A DNA stretch of 64,000 nucleotides, taken from positions 496,001 through 560,000 of the forward strand of contig CAVRWX010000018.1 in the NCBI GenBank assembly GCA_963725035.1, in the 5' to 3' direction. A program made the translations under genes and the position numbers. Below are positions 52,995 through 61,683 of this stretch, piece by piece. The DNA is from JALZKA01 sp963725035. Lineage in GTDB: Bacteria > Actinomycetota > Thermoleophilia > Solirubrobacterales > 70-9. The notes beneath the pieces are model-generated. The model ran no database searches, was not told where the DNA came from, and worked only from the letters and a program-made list of their open reading frames with translations. Position 1 is the stretch's first letter. Every line of letters starts with the position of its first letter.

Positions 52995-53401
52995 GGTGTT
53001 CCATCACCTGGCTCGGAGCTTGGTCTAACCCGGTGCTGGAGGAATGACTCAAGCAGATGGGCGGCCGCCAGTGCATCACTCGGCGCCCCTGCTCCAGAGC
53101 GGGAGCTGGACGACGCCATGCGGGTCGTCAGGCGCTCGTCATACATCTCGACCGGGATTTCCAGGAGCTCTTCGAGTTGCGCGGCATAGGCGCGAGCGCT
53201 CTCGGCCTGCGGGCCAGCGTCGCCCGCAAGGGTCAGCGGAAGGCCCACGACGACCAGTTCGGCACCGATGGATGCCACCAGGGCCTCGGCCTCGGCCGGA
53301 TCCGGCCCGAGCACGCCCGCCGGGCTCGCGATCGTCTCGGTCGGATCGCAGCTGGCCGCTCCCACACGGGCCTCGCCATGGTCGAGCGCAAGGATCCGCA
53401 T
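52991..53401 (-). CDS. ruvX: Holliday junction resolvase-like RuvX/YqgF
   Basis: 136 residues. RNase H-like fold: RILALDHGEARVGAASCDP with the first acidic residue, VVVGLPLTLAGDAGPQAE, then VEMYDERLTTRMASS, and DALAAAHLLESFLQ (last acidic). The family is needed for pre-16S rRNA 5' maturation. alaS-ruvX-mltG-aroE is a conserved order. Six bases after alaS. Confidence 0.93.
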   Translation of the reverse strand: MRILALDHGEARVGAASCDPTETIASPAGVLGPDPAEAEALVASIGAELVVVGLPLTLAGDAGPQAESARAYAAQLEELLEIPVEMYDERLTTRMASSSSRSGAGAPSDALAAAHLLESFLQHRVRPSSEPGDGTP

Positions 53402-53407
53402 TCGGGC

Positions 53408-56011
53408 TCAGCCGCCGAGCGCGGACCGAATCACTGTCCGGGCGGCCTCGAGCGCATCGGAAAGCTTGGCCGGGTCGCGCCCGCCCGCCTGGGCCGACTC
53501 GTCGCGGCCTCCTCCCCCGCCGCCGACGATGGGCGCCGCTTCGCGGACGATGGCAGCAGCCGAAACACCACGCTCGAGCGCCGCGGGGCTCGCAACGGCG
53601 ACCAGCGCGACCTTGCCGTCGGACGGCGCACCCAGCACGACCACCGCATCGCCAATCTTGTCGCGGACACGCGTACCGAGCTCCAGAAGGGCCTTGCCGT
53701 CGGTCACCGAGCTCTCCGCCACGACCACTCGGATGCCGCCGATGTCCTCGGCGGCAGACGCGAGCTCCTCGGCCTCTTGGCCGGCCGCCTCTCGCCCGGC
53801 CTTCGCCACAGTCTTCTCGAGCTGGGAGAGGCGCTCCGCCGCACGCTCGGCCGCGGCAACGGGATCCTGCGCGGAGCCGAGAAGCGCGCCGGCGGTGTCC
53901 AGGGCAAGGCTCCGGTCCCGGAACCAGTCGATCGCCGCCGGCCCCGTGAGCGCCTCGATCCTGCGCACGTTCGCAGCGCTCGACGTCTCCTGGACGATCG
54001 CGAAGATGCCGCACTCGGCGCTCGAGGCGACGTGCGTGCCGCCGCAGAGCTCGCGCGAGACGCCGTCGATCTCGACCATCCTCACCCAGTCGCCGTACTT
54101 CTCGCCGAAGAGCGCCATCGCGCCCAAGGCGAGCGCCTCGTCGCGCTCCATCTCCATGGCGCGGACCGGGCGGCTGGCCTTGACCCAGTCGTTGACCACG
54201 TCCTCGACATCGCGGACCTCCTCGGGCGAGAGCGGCTGGCCGTGCGTGAAGTCGAAGCGGAGCTTGTCCGGGCGCACCGCCGAGCCCGCCTGGTGCACGT
54301 GCGCCCCCAGGCGCTCGCGGAGCGCCGCGTGAAGGAGGTGCGTGGCGGTGTGGTTTCGCATCGTGCGATGGCGCGTGTCCCGGTCGACCTCGGCCTCGAC
54401 CCTGACGCCGGCCTCAAGCCCATCGGAACCCAGAACCAGCGCCTGATCGTCCCCCGCGCGGACCACGTCGGCGACCTCGATCTCGCGCCCCTCCCAGCGC
54501 AGGACGCCGCTGTCGGACACCTGGCCGCCGCCCTCGGGATAGAAAGGGCTCTCCTCGAGCTTGACGAGCGCGCCGTCGGCCGCCGCGACGCTGGTCTCTG
54601 CGCTCAAGCGCTCGAATCCGACGAAGTCCGTCGGCGGGGCGCTGCGCGCGAACTCGAGCGCTCCCTCACGGCCACCGTCGCCGTCTTGCGAGCGCCCGCT
54701 GCTCCGCGCCCGGTCGCGCTGGCGCGCCATGTGCTCCTCGAAGCCGGCCGCAGAGACCTCCAGGCCCTCCTCGGCCAGGAGCTCCTGCGTCACCTCGAAG
54801 GGGAAGCCGTACGTGTCATGGAGCTTGAAGGCGTCCTCGGCGTCAACCTCGCCTGCGCCCGCGGCCTTGGCGTCGTCGATCACGCGTCGCAGCAGCTCCG
54901 AGCCGCGGTGGAGCGTGCGGGCGAAGCCCTCCTCCTCGGAGGCGACCCAGCCCAGCACCGTCTCGCGCTCGGCCTCGAGCTGCGGCACTACGGCGCCGAG
55001 CGTCTCGATGGCGGTCTCGGCGAATCGGCCCAGGTAAGGCGCCTCGAGCCCGATCACGCCGCCTTGCTGGATGGCGCGGCGCATCACGCGCCGAAGCACG
55101 TAGCCGCGGTCCTCGTTGGACGGCACGACCCCGTCGGCCATCAGGTTCACCATCCCCCGCGAGTGGTCGGCGAGGATCCGCATGGCGCGCGTTGTCTTCG
55201 CGTCTGCGTCGTACGACCGGCCCGAGAGCTCTTCAGCCAGCTCGATGAGCGGGCGAAAGAGGTCTGTCTCGAAGACCGAGTCTGCCTCCTGCTGGATGAG
55301 CGCCATCCGCTCCAGACCGAGGCCCGTGTCGATGTTCTGGTTCGGCAGGTCTGTGATCGAGCCGTCCTCGTGGAGCTCGTTCGCCATGAAGACGAGGTTC
55401 CAGTACTCGAGGTAGCGCTCCGTATCGTCGCCGGGGCGGTCGGAGTCCGAGCCGTACTCGGGCCCGCGGTCGATGTACATCTCCGAGCACGGGCCACAGG
55501 GGCCAGTCGCGCCCGCCTGCCAGAAGTTCTCCGAGCGCGGCAGGTAGACGATGCGCTCCTCCGGCACGCCTAGCTCGCGCCAGAGCTCGACGGCCTCGGT
55601 GTCGGGCCCAAGGCCGAGTTCCTCGTCGCCGCCGAAGACGGTGACCCAGATCAGCTCGGGGTCGAAGCCGAATCCGTTGGTCGAGAGTTCCCATCCGAAC
55701 TTCGTTGCGTCGGCCTTGAAGTAGTCGCCGAACGAGAAGTTCCCCAGCATCTCGAAGTAGGTGAGGTGGCGCTTGGTGTTGCCAACCTCCTCGATGTCAG
55801 GCGTCCGAAAGCAGCGCTGACATGACGCAAGGCGCTTCGCCGGCGGCTTTTCCCGTTCCAGGAAGTACGGCTTGAATGGCTGCATGCCGGCAACGTTCAG
55901 GAGGGTCGAGGTGTCGTCGGGCGCTGGAACCAGGGATGCGGAAGGCATGCGCTTGTGGCCCTCAGCCTCGAAAAAGGCAAGGTACGTCTCGCGGATCTCA
56001 GCCGACGTCAT
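53408..56011 (-). CDS. alaS: Alanyl-tRNA synthetase
   Basis: 867 residues from ATG 56011 (a GTG lies just before). Class II motifs: SLVPAPDDTSTLLNVAGMQPFKPYF, FRTPDIEEVGNTKRHLTYFEM (motif 2). The tRNA-recognition domain, the editing domain with HTATHLLHAALRERLG (HxxxH) and the CGGTHVASSAECG zinc/editing motif follow. The C-Ala domain ends GGGGGGRDESAQAGG. Length and all editing residues are normal. Confidence 0.97.
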   Translation of the reverse strand: MTSAEIRETYLAFFEAEGHKRMPSASLVPAPDDTSTLLNVAGMQPFKPYFLEREKPPAKRLASCQRCFRTPDIEEVGNTKRHLTYFEMLGNFSFGDYFKADATKFGWELSTNGFGFDPELIWVTVFGGDEELGLGPDTEAVELWRELGVPEERIVYLPRSENFWQAGATGPCGPCSEMYIDRGPEYGSDSDRPGDDTERYLEYWNLVFMANELHEDGSITDLPNQNIDTGLGLERMALIQQEADSVFETDLFRPLIELAEELSGRSYDADAKTTRAMRILADHSRGMVNLMADGVVPSNEDRGYVLRRVMRRAIQQGGVIGLEAPYLGRFAETAIETLGAVVPQLEAERETVLGWVASEEEGFARTLHRGSELLRRVIDDAKAAGAGEVDAEDAFKLHDTYGFPFEVTQELLAEEGLEVSAAGFEEHMARQRDRARSSGRSQDGDGGREGALEFARSAPPTDFVGFERLSAETSVAAADGALVKLEESPFYPEGGGQVSDSGVLRWEGREIEVADVVRAGDDQALVLGSDGLEAGVRVEAEVDRDTRHRTMRNHTATHLLHAALRERLGAHVHQAGSAVRPDKLRFDFTHGQPLSPEEVRDVEDVVNDWVKASRPVRAMEMERDEALALGAMALFGEKYGDWVRMVEIDGVSRELCGGTHVASSAECGIFAIVQETSSAANVRRIEALTGPAAIDWFRDRSLALDTAGALLGSAQDPVAAAERAAERLSQLEKTVAKAGREAAGQEAEELASAAEDIGGIRVVVAESSVTDGKALLELGTRVRDKIGDAVVVLGAPSDGKVALVAVASPAALERGVSAAAIVREAAPIVGGGGGGRDESAQAGGRDPAKLSDALEAARTVIRSALGG

Positions 56012-56042
56012 CACGGAAGTCTGAGTCTAGGTAGGCGTGCGG

Positions 56043-57500
56043 CTACGCAGCGCCGGCGATCGTCGCGCGGCCGACGACCAGGTCGCCGTCATAAAGGCAG
56101 GCGGTCTGCCCCGGTGCGACGCCGTACGCCGGCTCCCAGAGCTCTAGCTCGAGCTCATCATGGTCCCCGGGGCCCGCGGCGGACAGACGGCACGGGATCG
56201 CGTGCGCGTGGTAGCGCAGCCTGACCGTCCCGGCGCGTCCCGAATCGCGGTGGAGCCGCGCCCCGCGCAGCCGCACAGTCGTTCGCGCCAGGTCCTCCCT
56301 GCCGCCCACGATGACGCGGTTTGCGTTCGCATCCGTCCCGGTTACGTAGACGACCTCGCCCGTCGCCAGTCCCAGCCCGCGGCGCTGGCCGACCGTGAAG
56401 TGGTGATGGCCGGGGTGCTCGCCCACGACCTCGCCCGCGGAGTCCACGATCGGGCCGGGCCGGTCGGCGAGCCCACCGTGCCGCTCGAGAAACGAGCGCT
56501 TGCCCTCGCCCGCAAGGAAGCAGAGGTCCTGGCTCTCGCGCTTCGAGGCGACCGCGAGTCCCTCGGCGGCCGCACGCGCGCGGACCTCGGGCTTGGTGAG
56601 CTCGCCCAGGGGGAACCGAAGCCGCGCGAGAGTCACCGGCCGAAGGCCCGACAGCATGTAGGTCTGGTCCTTCGCCGGGTCGGCCGCAGCTCTCAAGAGC
56701 GGCCCGGAGCCGTCGTCTTCGAGGCGCGCATAGTGACCCGTCGCAAGGCCGGTGGCGCCGAGCCGGTCCGCGAGCGAGACCATCGCGTCGATCCGCAGGT
56801 CGCCGTTGCAGATCACGCACGGGTTGGGGGTCTCCCCCGCCCTGTACCCGCCGACGAACGCGCCGACGACCTCGCGGCGAAAGGCGTCCTCGAGATCCAA
56901 CGTGAGGTGCGGAATGCCGAGCGAGTGACACAGCGAGCGGGCGCCGCGAACGGCCTCGGGCGAACAGCAGGCCTGCGTTCCGTCGGTGCGCTCGTCGGCC
57001 CAGAGCTTGAGGGTCACGGCCACGACCTCCGCGCCGCGCTCACGCTCCAGAAGAGCTGCAACCGCGGAGTCAACGCCCCCTGAGACGGCCACGACCACAC
57101 GATCCGCGCCGGAAGCCACACCGATCGGCTCGCCCGAGGATGCGAGCGAGCTCAGCGCGCGGGCTAGCGCGTCGCCGACCAGGTCGGCCGCATGGCGGCC
57201 CTGGGGTCCCAGTCCGCCCACCGCTCGGGCAAGCTCATCGGCGGAAACCGCGGCAACCCGGAGCACGGGTGCGCCCTCGGCCTCCTCGCACGCCGCGGCA
57301 GCGCAGGCCCGAAGCGCCGCGCACCCCTCGGCGTCGAACGTCGCCTGAGCGATACGCCCATCGACGACCCCGAGCGAGATCCGCACGAGGTCGCCACAGG
57401 CCGAGCCGCCCGCGCTGCCGGTGTGGGAGGCATCGGGGGCAGGCCCGCGACGGGTCTCGTCGCGGGCGTACTCCTCCAGGAGCTCTGGGTTTCCGGGCAT
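56043..57500 (-). CDS. mnmA: IscU-like domain fused to tRNA 2-thiouridylase MnmA
   Basis: 485 residues in two parts. Residues 1-125 are an IscU/NifU-type scaffold: NPELLEEYARDE, SACGDLVRISLGVVDGRI (Cys35), TFDAEGCAALRACAAAAC (Cys60, 66, 71) and GRHAADLVGDAL where the third scaffold Cys is Ala104. Residues 130-485 are MnmA: P-loop VVAVSGGVDSAVAALL, QACCSPEAVRGARSLC, NPCVICNGDLR, GHYARLE, KDQTYMLSGL, SQDLCFLAG, FTVGQRRGLGL. MnmA adds sulfur to U34 of tRNA. The fusion suggests sulfur or cluster delivery in cis; that is inference. Confidence 0.9.
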   Translation of the reverse strand: MPGNPELLEEYARDETRRGPAPDASHTGSAGGSACGDLVRISLGVVDGRIAQATFDAEGCAALRACAAAACEEAEGAPVLRVAAVSADELARAVGGLGPQGRHAADLVGDALARALSSLASSGEPIGVASGADRVVVAVSGGVDSAVAALLERERGAEVVAVTLKLWADERTDGTQACCSPEAVRGARSLCHSLGIPHLTLDLEDAFRREVVGAFVGGYRAGETPNPCVICNGDLRIDAMVSLADRLGATGLATGHYARLEDDGSGPLLRAAADPAKDQTYMLSGLRPVTLARLRFPLGELTKPEVRARAAAEGLAVASKRESQDLCFLAGEGKRSFLERHGGLADRPGPIVDSAGEVVGEHPGHHHFTVGQRRGLGLATGEVVYVTGTDANANRVIVGGREDLARTTVRLRGARLHRDSGRAGTVRLRYHAHAIPCRLSAAGPGDHDELELELWEPAYGVAPGQTACLYDGDLVVGRATIAGAA

Positions 57501-57544
57501 GGCAACAAGGTAGCCCGCCGGAGGACGGTGCGAGTAGCGCGTGG

Positions 57545-58207
57545 CTAAGGGGCGTAGGTCGTGCGCTTGCCGTCGTAGAGAGCGTCGTTCACTGCCTGGG
57601 TGACGCTCTCCTTGCCGCGGTAGCCATACGAGACGCTGGCAAGAGGCATCGGCGAAGACTCCCCGCCCGGGAGCTTGCCCTTGGGCGGGTGCAGGACGAT
57701 GATCGCGGGGACGCGGTCAAGCGTCACGCCCTCGGCGATGCGGGAGTACTTGGTGACGTGCTTGGCGTCCGTCACGAAGACCGAGGTGTCGCCGCGGCTC
57801 TCGAGGCTTTCGACGTCGCGCTGGATGGGCTTGTCCTCGTAACCGCCGGGCTCCATGGCAAGCAGGACGACGACGTCGCCCGTGTTGTAGGCGTCAACCA
57901 CATCAGCGGGGAGGCCCTTGCTTGCCTCGAACGGAGTGCTGCCGGCGGGCGCCGTGGTTGCGCCTGCCTCGGGCGCCGGGGTGGAAGGCGCGGCTGTCGA
58001 AGGGGCGGCTGTCGAAGGGGCGGCTGTTGACGGCGCCGCGGTCTCAGTGGCGCTGCTCGCGGCCGGAGTCGTCGCCGGGTCGGTCGCTTCCTCGGGCTCG
58101 GCGCCGCCGCCACCCATGCCCGACATGAAAACCACGGCAACGAGGACGCCCAAGACGCCGAGAAGGCCTATCTGGACGACTGGGTTTTCGTTGATGGCCT
58201 TGCGCAT
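57545..58207 (-). CDS. Membrane-anchored thioredoxin-fold-like protein
   Basis: 220 residues. Short cytosolic start, one helix (VVQIGLLGVLGVLVAVVFM), a Thr/Ala/Pro/Ser linker with five tandem APST-like units (encoded by a 15-base repeat at 57991-58035), and an alpha/beta domain: LPADVVDAYNTGDVVVLLAM, TSVFVTDAKHVTKYSRI, TLDRVPAIIVLHPPKG, ASVSYGYRGKESVTQAVNDA. The cis-Pro-like VPA and strand order suggest a thioredoxin fold lacking the CxxC. Its start lies 24 bases after the 6S RNA. Function unknown. Confidence 0.72.
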   Translation of the reverse strand: MRKAINENPVVQIGLLGVLGVLVAVVFMSGMGGGGAEPEEATDPATTPAASSATETAAPSTAAPSTAAPSTAAPSTPAPEAGATTAPAGSTPFEASKGLPADVVDAYNTGDVVVLLAMEPGGYEDKPIQRDVESLESRGDTSVFVTDAKHVTKYSRIAEGVTLDRVPAIIVLHPPKGKLPGGESSPMPLASVSYGYRGKESVTQAVNDALYDGKRTTYAP

Positions 58208-58230
58208 CAGGCCACCCCGCCCAGGGCCGT

Positions 58231-58392
58231 AGAAAAAGATGGCCCCGACTTGCCGTTACCGCTCAGCCTGCGAACCTGGTTGAACAGGTGGGTGCCTACC
58301 AGCTGAGGCACACGGTCCTCAGCCGAGATCAGCTCCCGAGGCGTTTGTATTGGTTCACGATGAGAGCGGCCAGCGAACAAGCCAGAGCCGAT
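58231..58392 (-). ncRNA. ssrS: 6S RNA
   Basis: Minus-strand transcript of about 160 nt. A closing stem pairs GGCTCTGGCTTG (near 58389) with CAAGTCGGGGCC (ending 58241), 12 pairs with G-T wobbles; then CCGCTC with GAGCGG; then a large central bubble whose 3' side has the small hairpin ACCTG-TTCAAC-CAGGT; then a distal stem (GCCT/AGGC, AGCTGA/TCAGCT). The 3' strand CACCCACCTGTTCAACC and TTGTTCGC on the 5' side echo E. coli 6S. ATCTTTTTCT follows the stem. 6S RNA sequesters RNA polymerase in stationary phase. Confidence 0.78.
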
Positions 58393-58452
58393 GAAGAACG
58401 TTACAGGCACGTTCCTTGATTCGGCTCAGATCGCCGAAGCCTTGAGCCCTAT

Positions 58453-58587
58453 TTACGGTGCCTGGTCCGGATTGTTCACGGCCGGGGTCCCGGAGGACCG
58501 CCCGGCCATGAAGCTCGCGGCTATCGCGAGGGCCGCGGCGAGCAGCAGGATGAGCGGCCAGCCGAGGATCTTGCCCTGGGTGCCGAC
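58453..58587 (-). CDS. Possible small membrane protein without a clear start
   Basis: Right after the aspS stop an open frame reads VGTQGKILGWPLILLLAAAL, then AIAASFMAGRSSGTPAVNNP and a stop (TAA 58453-58455). The composition, one hydrophobic helix and a Pro/Asn/Gly end, is that of a real small protein. But no ATG, GTG or TTG lies between the in-frame stop upstream and the helix. A CTG start, or a lost base, would be needed. Confidence 0.3.
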   Translation of the reverse strand, partial: VGTQGKILGWPLILLLAAALAIAASFMAGRSSGTPAVNNPDQAP

Positions 58588-60371
58588 TAGCTACCGGGTT
58601 CTACCTGGAGGCCCAAGTCTCTTAGCTGCGTCGGATCGACCGGCGCGGGGGCGCCGGTCAGGGGGTCTGCGCCCGATGCTGCCTTCGGAAACGCGATCAC
58701 ATCGCGGATTGAAGGCGCGTCGAGCACGCGCTGGACGAACCGGTCAAGCCCGTATGCGATCCCGCCGTGCGGCGGCGCTCCGTAGCGAAGCGCTTCCAGC
58801 AAGAAGCCGAACCGCGCCTCCGCCTCGGCGTCGTCGATGCCGATCGCCTCAAACGCCTGCCTCTGCACGACCGGGTCGGAGATGCGGATCGAGCCGCCGC
58901 CGAGTTCCTGGCCATTCCAGACGATGTCGTAGGCCTGGGCGCGCGCGGTGCCAGGTTCTGACGGGTCGAGCTCGCCGTCCGGAGCCGTGAAGGGGTGATG
59001 GAGCGGATCCCAGCGCTTCCCTTCCTCGTTCCAGCCGAAGAGCGGCCAGTCCACGATCCAGCAGAAGGAGTGCTCCTCGGGATCGATCAACTCGAAGCGC
59101 TCGGCCATGTCGAGGCGGAGCTGGGCGAGAACGGAGTTTGCCGTCGCCTCTGCGTCGGCGACGATCAGGAGGAGGTCGCCCTCCTCTGCCTCGAGCACCT
59201 GGTTGAGGGCGGCGAGCTCGGCTTCGGAGAGGAACTTCGCCGTCGGCGAGCGCCAGCCGTCCCCCTCGCGAAACGCCCAGACGAGGCCCTTGGCTCCGAG
59301 CTCCTGTGCGCGTTCGATCAGCCCGTCGAGCCCCGAACGCGGGATCTCGCGCTTGCCGGCGTTGATTCCCTTGACGACACCACCCGAACCAAGGGCGCCC
59401 GCGAAGACCTTGAACTTCGTCTCTGCCAGCGCGCCGGAGAGGTCGCGGAGCTCGAGGCCGAAGCGAAGATCGGGGCTGTCCTTGCCGTACCTGGCGATCG
59501 CCTCGTCGTAGGACAGGCGCGGGAGCGGCAGCTCGAGCTTCGGGCCGCCCACGCGCTCCAGGACGTGCGCGATCATCCGTTCGTTCACAGCCAGGACGTC
59601 CTCGACCTCGACGAACGACATCTCGATGTCGAGCTGGGTGAAGTCGGGCTGCCGGTCGGCGCGCTGGTCCTCGTCACGGAAGCAGCGGGCGATCTGGTAG
59701 TAGCGCTCGAAGCCGCCGACCATCAGGAGCTGCTTGAAGAGCTGCGGGGATTGCGGCAGCGCGTAGAACGATCCGGCCTCGCGGCGAGCGGGCACGAGGA
59801 AGTCCCGCGCACCTTCCGGCGTCGAGCGGGTGAGGACGGGCGTCTCGATCTCCAGGAACCCCTCGCCGTCGAGGAACTCGCGCATCGCGCGGGAGACGGC
59901 AGCCCGCGTGGCGACCGCGCGCTGGAGCGGCTCGCGCCTGAGGTCGAGGTAGCGGTGGCGAAGCCGCATCTCCTCCCCCACCTCGCCGGAGAAGCTCTCG
60001 ATCTCGAACGGCGGCGTGTCCGCGTCCGAGAGCTGATCCGCCGAGCGGACGCGGACCTCGAACTCGCCGGTCGCCATCTCGGGGTTGACCGTCTCGGGCG
60101 AGCGGCGCACGACCGGGCCAGAGACGGAGATCACGTCCTCGGCGCGGAGCGTGTGGCCAAGCGCGAACGCGTCCGCGGCCTCGTCGGGGTGAAAGACGAG
60201 TTGGACCAGCCCGGTGCGGTCGCGCAGGTCGACGAAGACGACCCCGCCGTGGTCGCGGCGGCGATGGACCCAGCCCGCGACCCGAACCTCGGAGTCGCCG
60301 CTGTCCTGGAGGACGCCGCCGCACCACGCGTCGCGGTAGCGGTTCGCCGAAAGCCCGGGCAGGTCGCTCAC
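58587..60371 (-). CDS. aspS: Aspartyl-tRNA synthetase
   Basis: 594 residues, GTG at 60371 overlapping the hisS stop (GTGA). OB-fold VRVAGWVHRRRDHGGVVFVDLRD; class II motif FLEIETPVLTRSTPEGARDF, FKQLLMVGGFERYYQIARCFRDED (motif 2), GAD-type insertion (LSGALAETKFKVFAGAL), and GIAYGLDRFV (motif 3). Of the non-discriminating or discriminating type it cannot be told from the reading. Length normal. Confidence 0.97.
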   Translation of the reverse strand: MSDLPGLSANRYRDAWCGGVLQDSGDSEVRVAGWVHRRRDHGGVVFVDLRDRTGLVQLVFHPDEAADAFALGHTLRAEDVISVSGPVVRRSPETVNPEMATGEFEVRVRSADQLSDADTPPFEIESFSGEVGEEMRLRHRYLDLRREPLQRAVATRAAVSRAMREFLDGEGFLEIETPVLTRSTPEGARDFLVPARREAGSFYALPQSPQLFKQLLMVGGFERYYQIARCFRDEDQRADRQPDFTQLDIEMSFVEVEDVLAVNERMIAHVLERVGGPKLELPLPRLSYDEAIARYGKDSPDLRFGLELRDLSGALAETKFKVFAGALGSGGVVKGINAGKREIPRSGLDGLIERAQELGAKGLVWAFREGDGWRSPTAKFLSEAELAALNQVLEAEEGDLLLIVADAEATANSVLAQLRLDMAERFELIDPEEHSFCWIVDWPLFGWNEEGKRWDPLHHPFTAPDGELDPSEPGTARAQAYDIVWNGQELGGGSIRISDPVVQRQAFEAIGIDDAEAEARFGFLLEALRYGAPPHGGIAYGLDRFVQRVLDAPSIRDVIAFPKAASGADPLTGAPAPVDPTQLRDLGLQVEPGS

Positions 60372-61622
60372 TGGGAGGCCTCCCCCCGCTCGCGCTCAAT
60401 CTCCGCAGCGACGTCGTTCGTATCGAGCGGACGCTCCTCGCCGGTCGTCATGTCCCGGATCTTGGCGCTGCCGTCTTCGGCCAGGATCACCGCGCGCTGC
60501 GCGCCGGAGCGGTCGGCCTGCTTCATCTGCCCCTTCTCCGAGCGGCCGGCCAAGTCCAGATCGACGCAGGCGCCGGCGCGCCGCGCCTCGGTCGCGAGGC
60601 TGAGCGCACGTTCGCGCTGGCTGTCCGGCGCGACGATGAAGGCGTCCAGCGCCGGAGACTCCTCGGTCTCGCCGAGCGCAAGCAGGATGCGCTCGATCCC
60701 CGCCGCCCACCCGACGGCCGGCGTCTCGGGACCGCCGAGCTCCGCAACGAGGCCGTCGTAGCGGCCTCCACCGCCCAGCGCGGACTGAGCGCCGAGCGCG
60801 TCGGAGGTGAACTCGAAGACGGTGCGCGTGTAGTAGTCCAGGCCGCGGACGAGCGTGCCGTCGAGCACGTATTCCACGCCGGCGTCGTCAAGCGCGCGCT
60901 TGACGGCCTCGAAGTGCTCGGCGTCCTCTGGGTCGAGGCGGTCGAGCATCGTTGGCGCGCCCTTCATCACCTCCTGCGTCCCCGGGTGGTCCGAGTCGAA
61001 GGCTCGCAGGGGATTCGAGTCGATTCGCGAGCTGACATCGTCCGACAGCGAGGCCTCGTTGTCCCTGAGGTACGAGCGGAGCTCGTCGCGGTAAGCCTGT
61101 CGCGTCTCGAAGGAGCCGAGGCTGCCAAGGCGCAGCTCGACGCCCGGGCACGGCAAGCTCGGCCAAGAGGTCGGCCAGGAGGATGATCGACTCGGCATCG
61201 GCCAGCGGCGAGTCGGTCCCGATCACCTCGGAGTCGATCTGGTGGAACTGCCGGAAGCGGCCCGACTGCGGGCGCTCGTGGCGGAAGAACGGTCCCCAGC
61301 ACCAGAGCTTCACGGGCTGCGGAAGCGTGTGCATGCCGTGCTCGACGTATGCGCGGCAGATCGAGGCCGTCGCCTCCGGGCGAAGCGTCAGGCTGCGCCC
61401 GCCCTGGTCCTCGAAGGTGAACATCTCCTTCTGGACGATGTCGGTGGACTCCCCCACTCCCCGTGCAAACAGCTCGGTCTCCTCGAACACCGGCGTCTCG
61501 ATCCGCCCGTACCCCGCCCGCTCGAACGCGGCCGCTGCGGCGACGTAGACGCGCGCCCGCGCCGCCGAGTCGGAGGGCAGGACATCGAACGTCCCGCGAG
61601 GGGCTTTGAACTTGGCGGCCAT
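60368..61622 (-). CDS. hisS: Histidyl-tRNA synthetase (one frameshift)
   Basis: From ATG 61622: KAPRGTFDVLPSDSAARA, TPVFEETELFARGVGE, LTLRPEATASICRAYVEHG, PFFRHERPQSGRFRQFHQID (motif 2), ADAESIILLADLLAEL. The match breaks in the GGG/CCC run at 61143-61145 and resumes one frame over with GVELRLGSLGSFETRQAY and on through LVRGLDYYTRTVFEFTSDAL, GGGGRYDGLVAELGGPETPA, WAAGIERIL and the anticodon domain to 60368. Corrected length is 417 residues. A single extra G explains the break; as the gene is essential, an assembly error is likely. Confidence 0.92.
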
Positions 61623-61683
61623 GGCAAGGCGAGGCTATCGCGGGGTCAAGCGGCTCCCCAGGCCAACGGGGGCGCTCCGCCGC

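Noticed and set aside
58207..58410. A 67-codon minus-strand frame coupled by TGATG to the next gene
   Set aside because: It lies on an RNA with the full paired structure of 6S RNA, including the terminal stem and T-run, and its peptide has no recognisable pattern.
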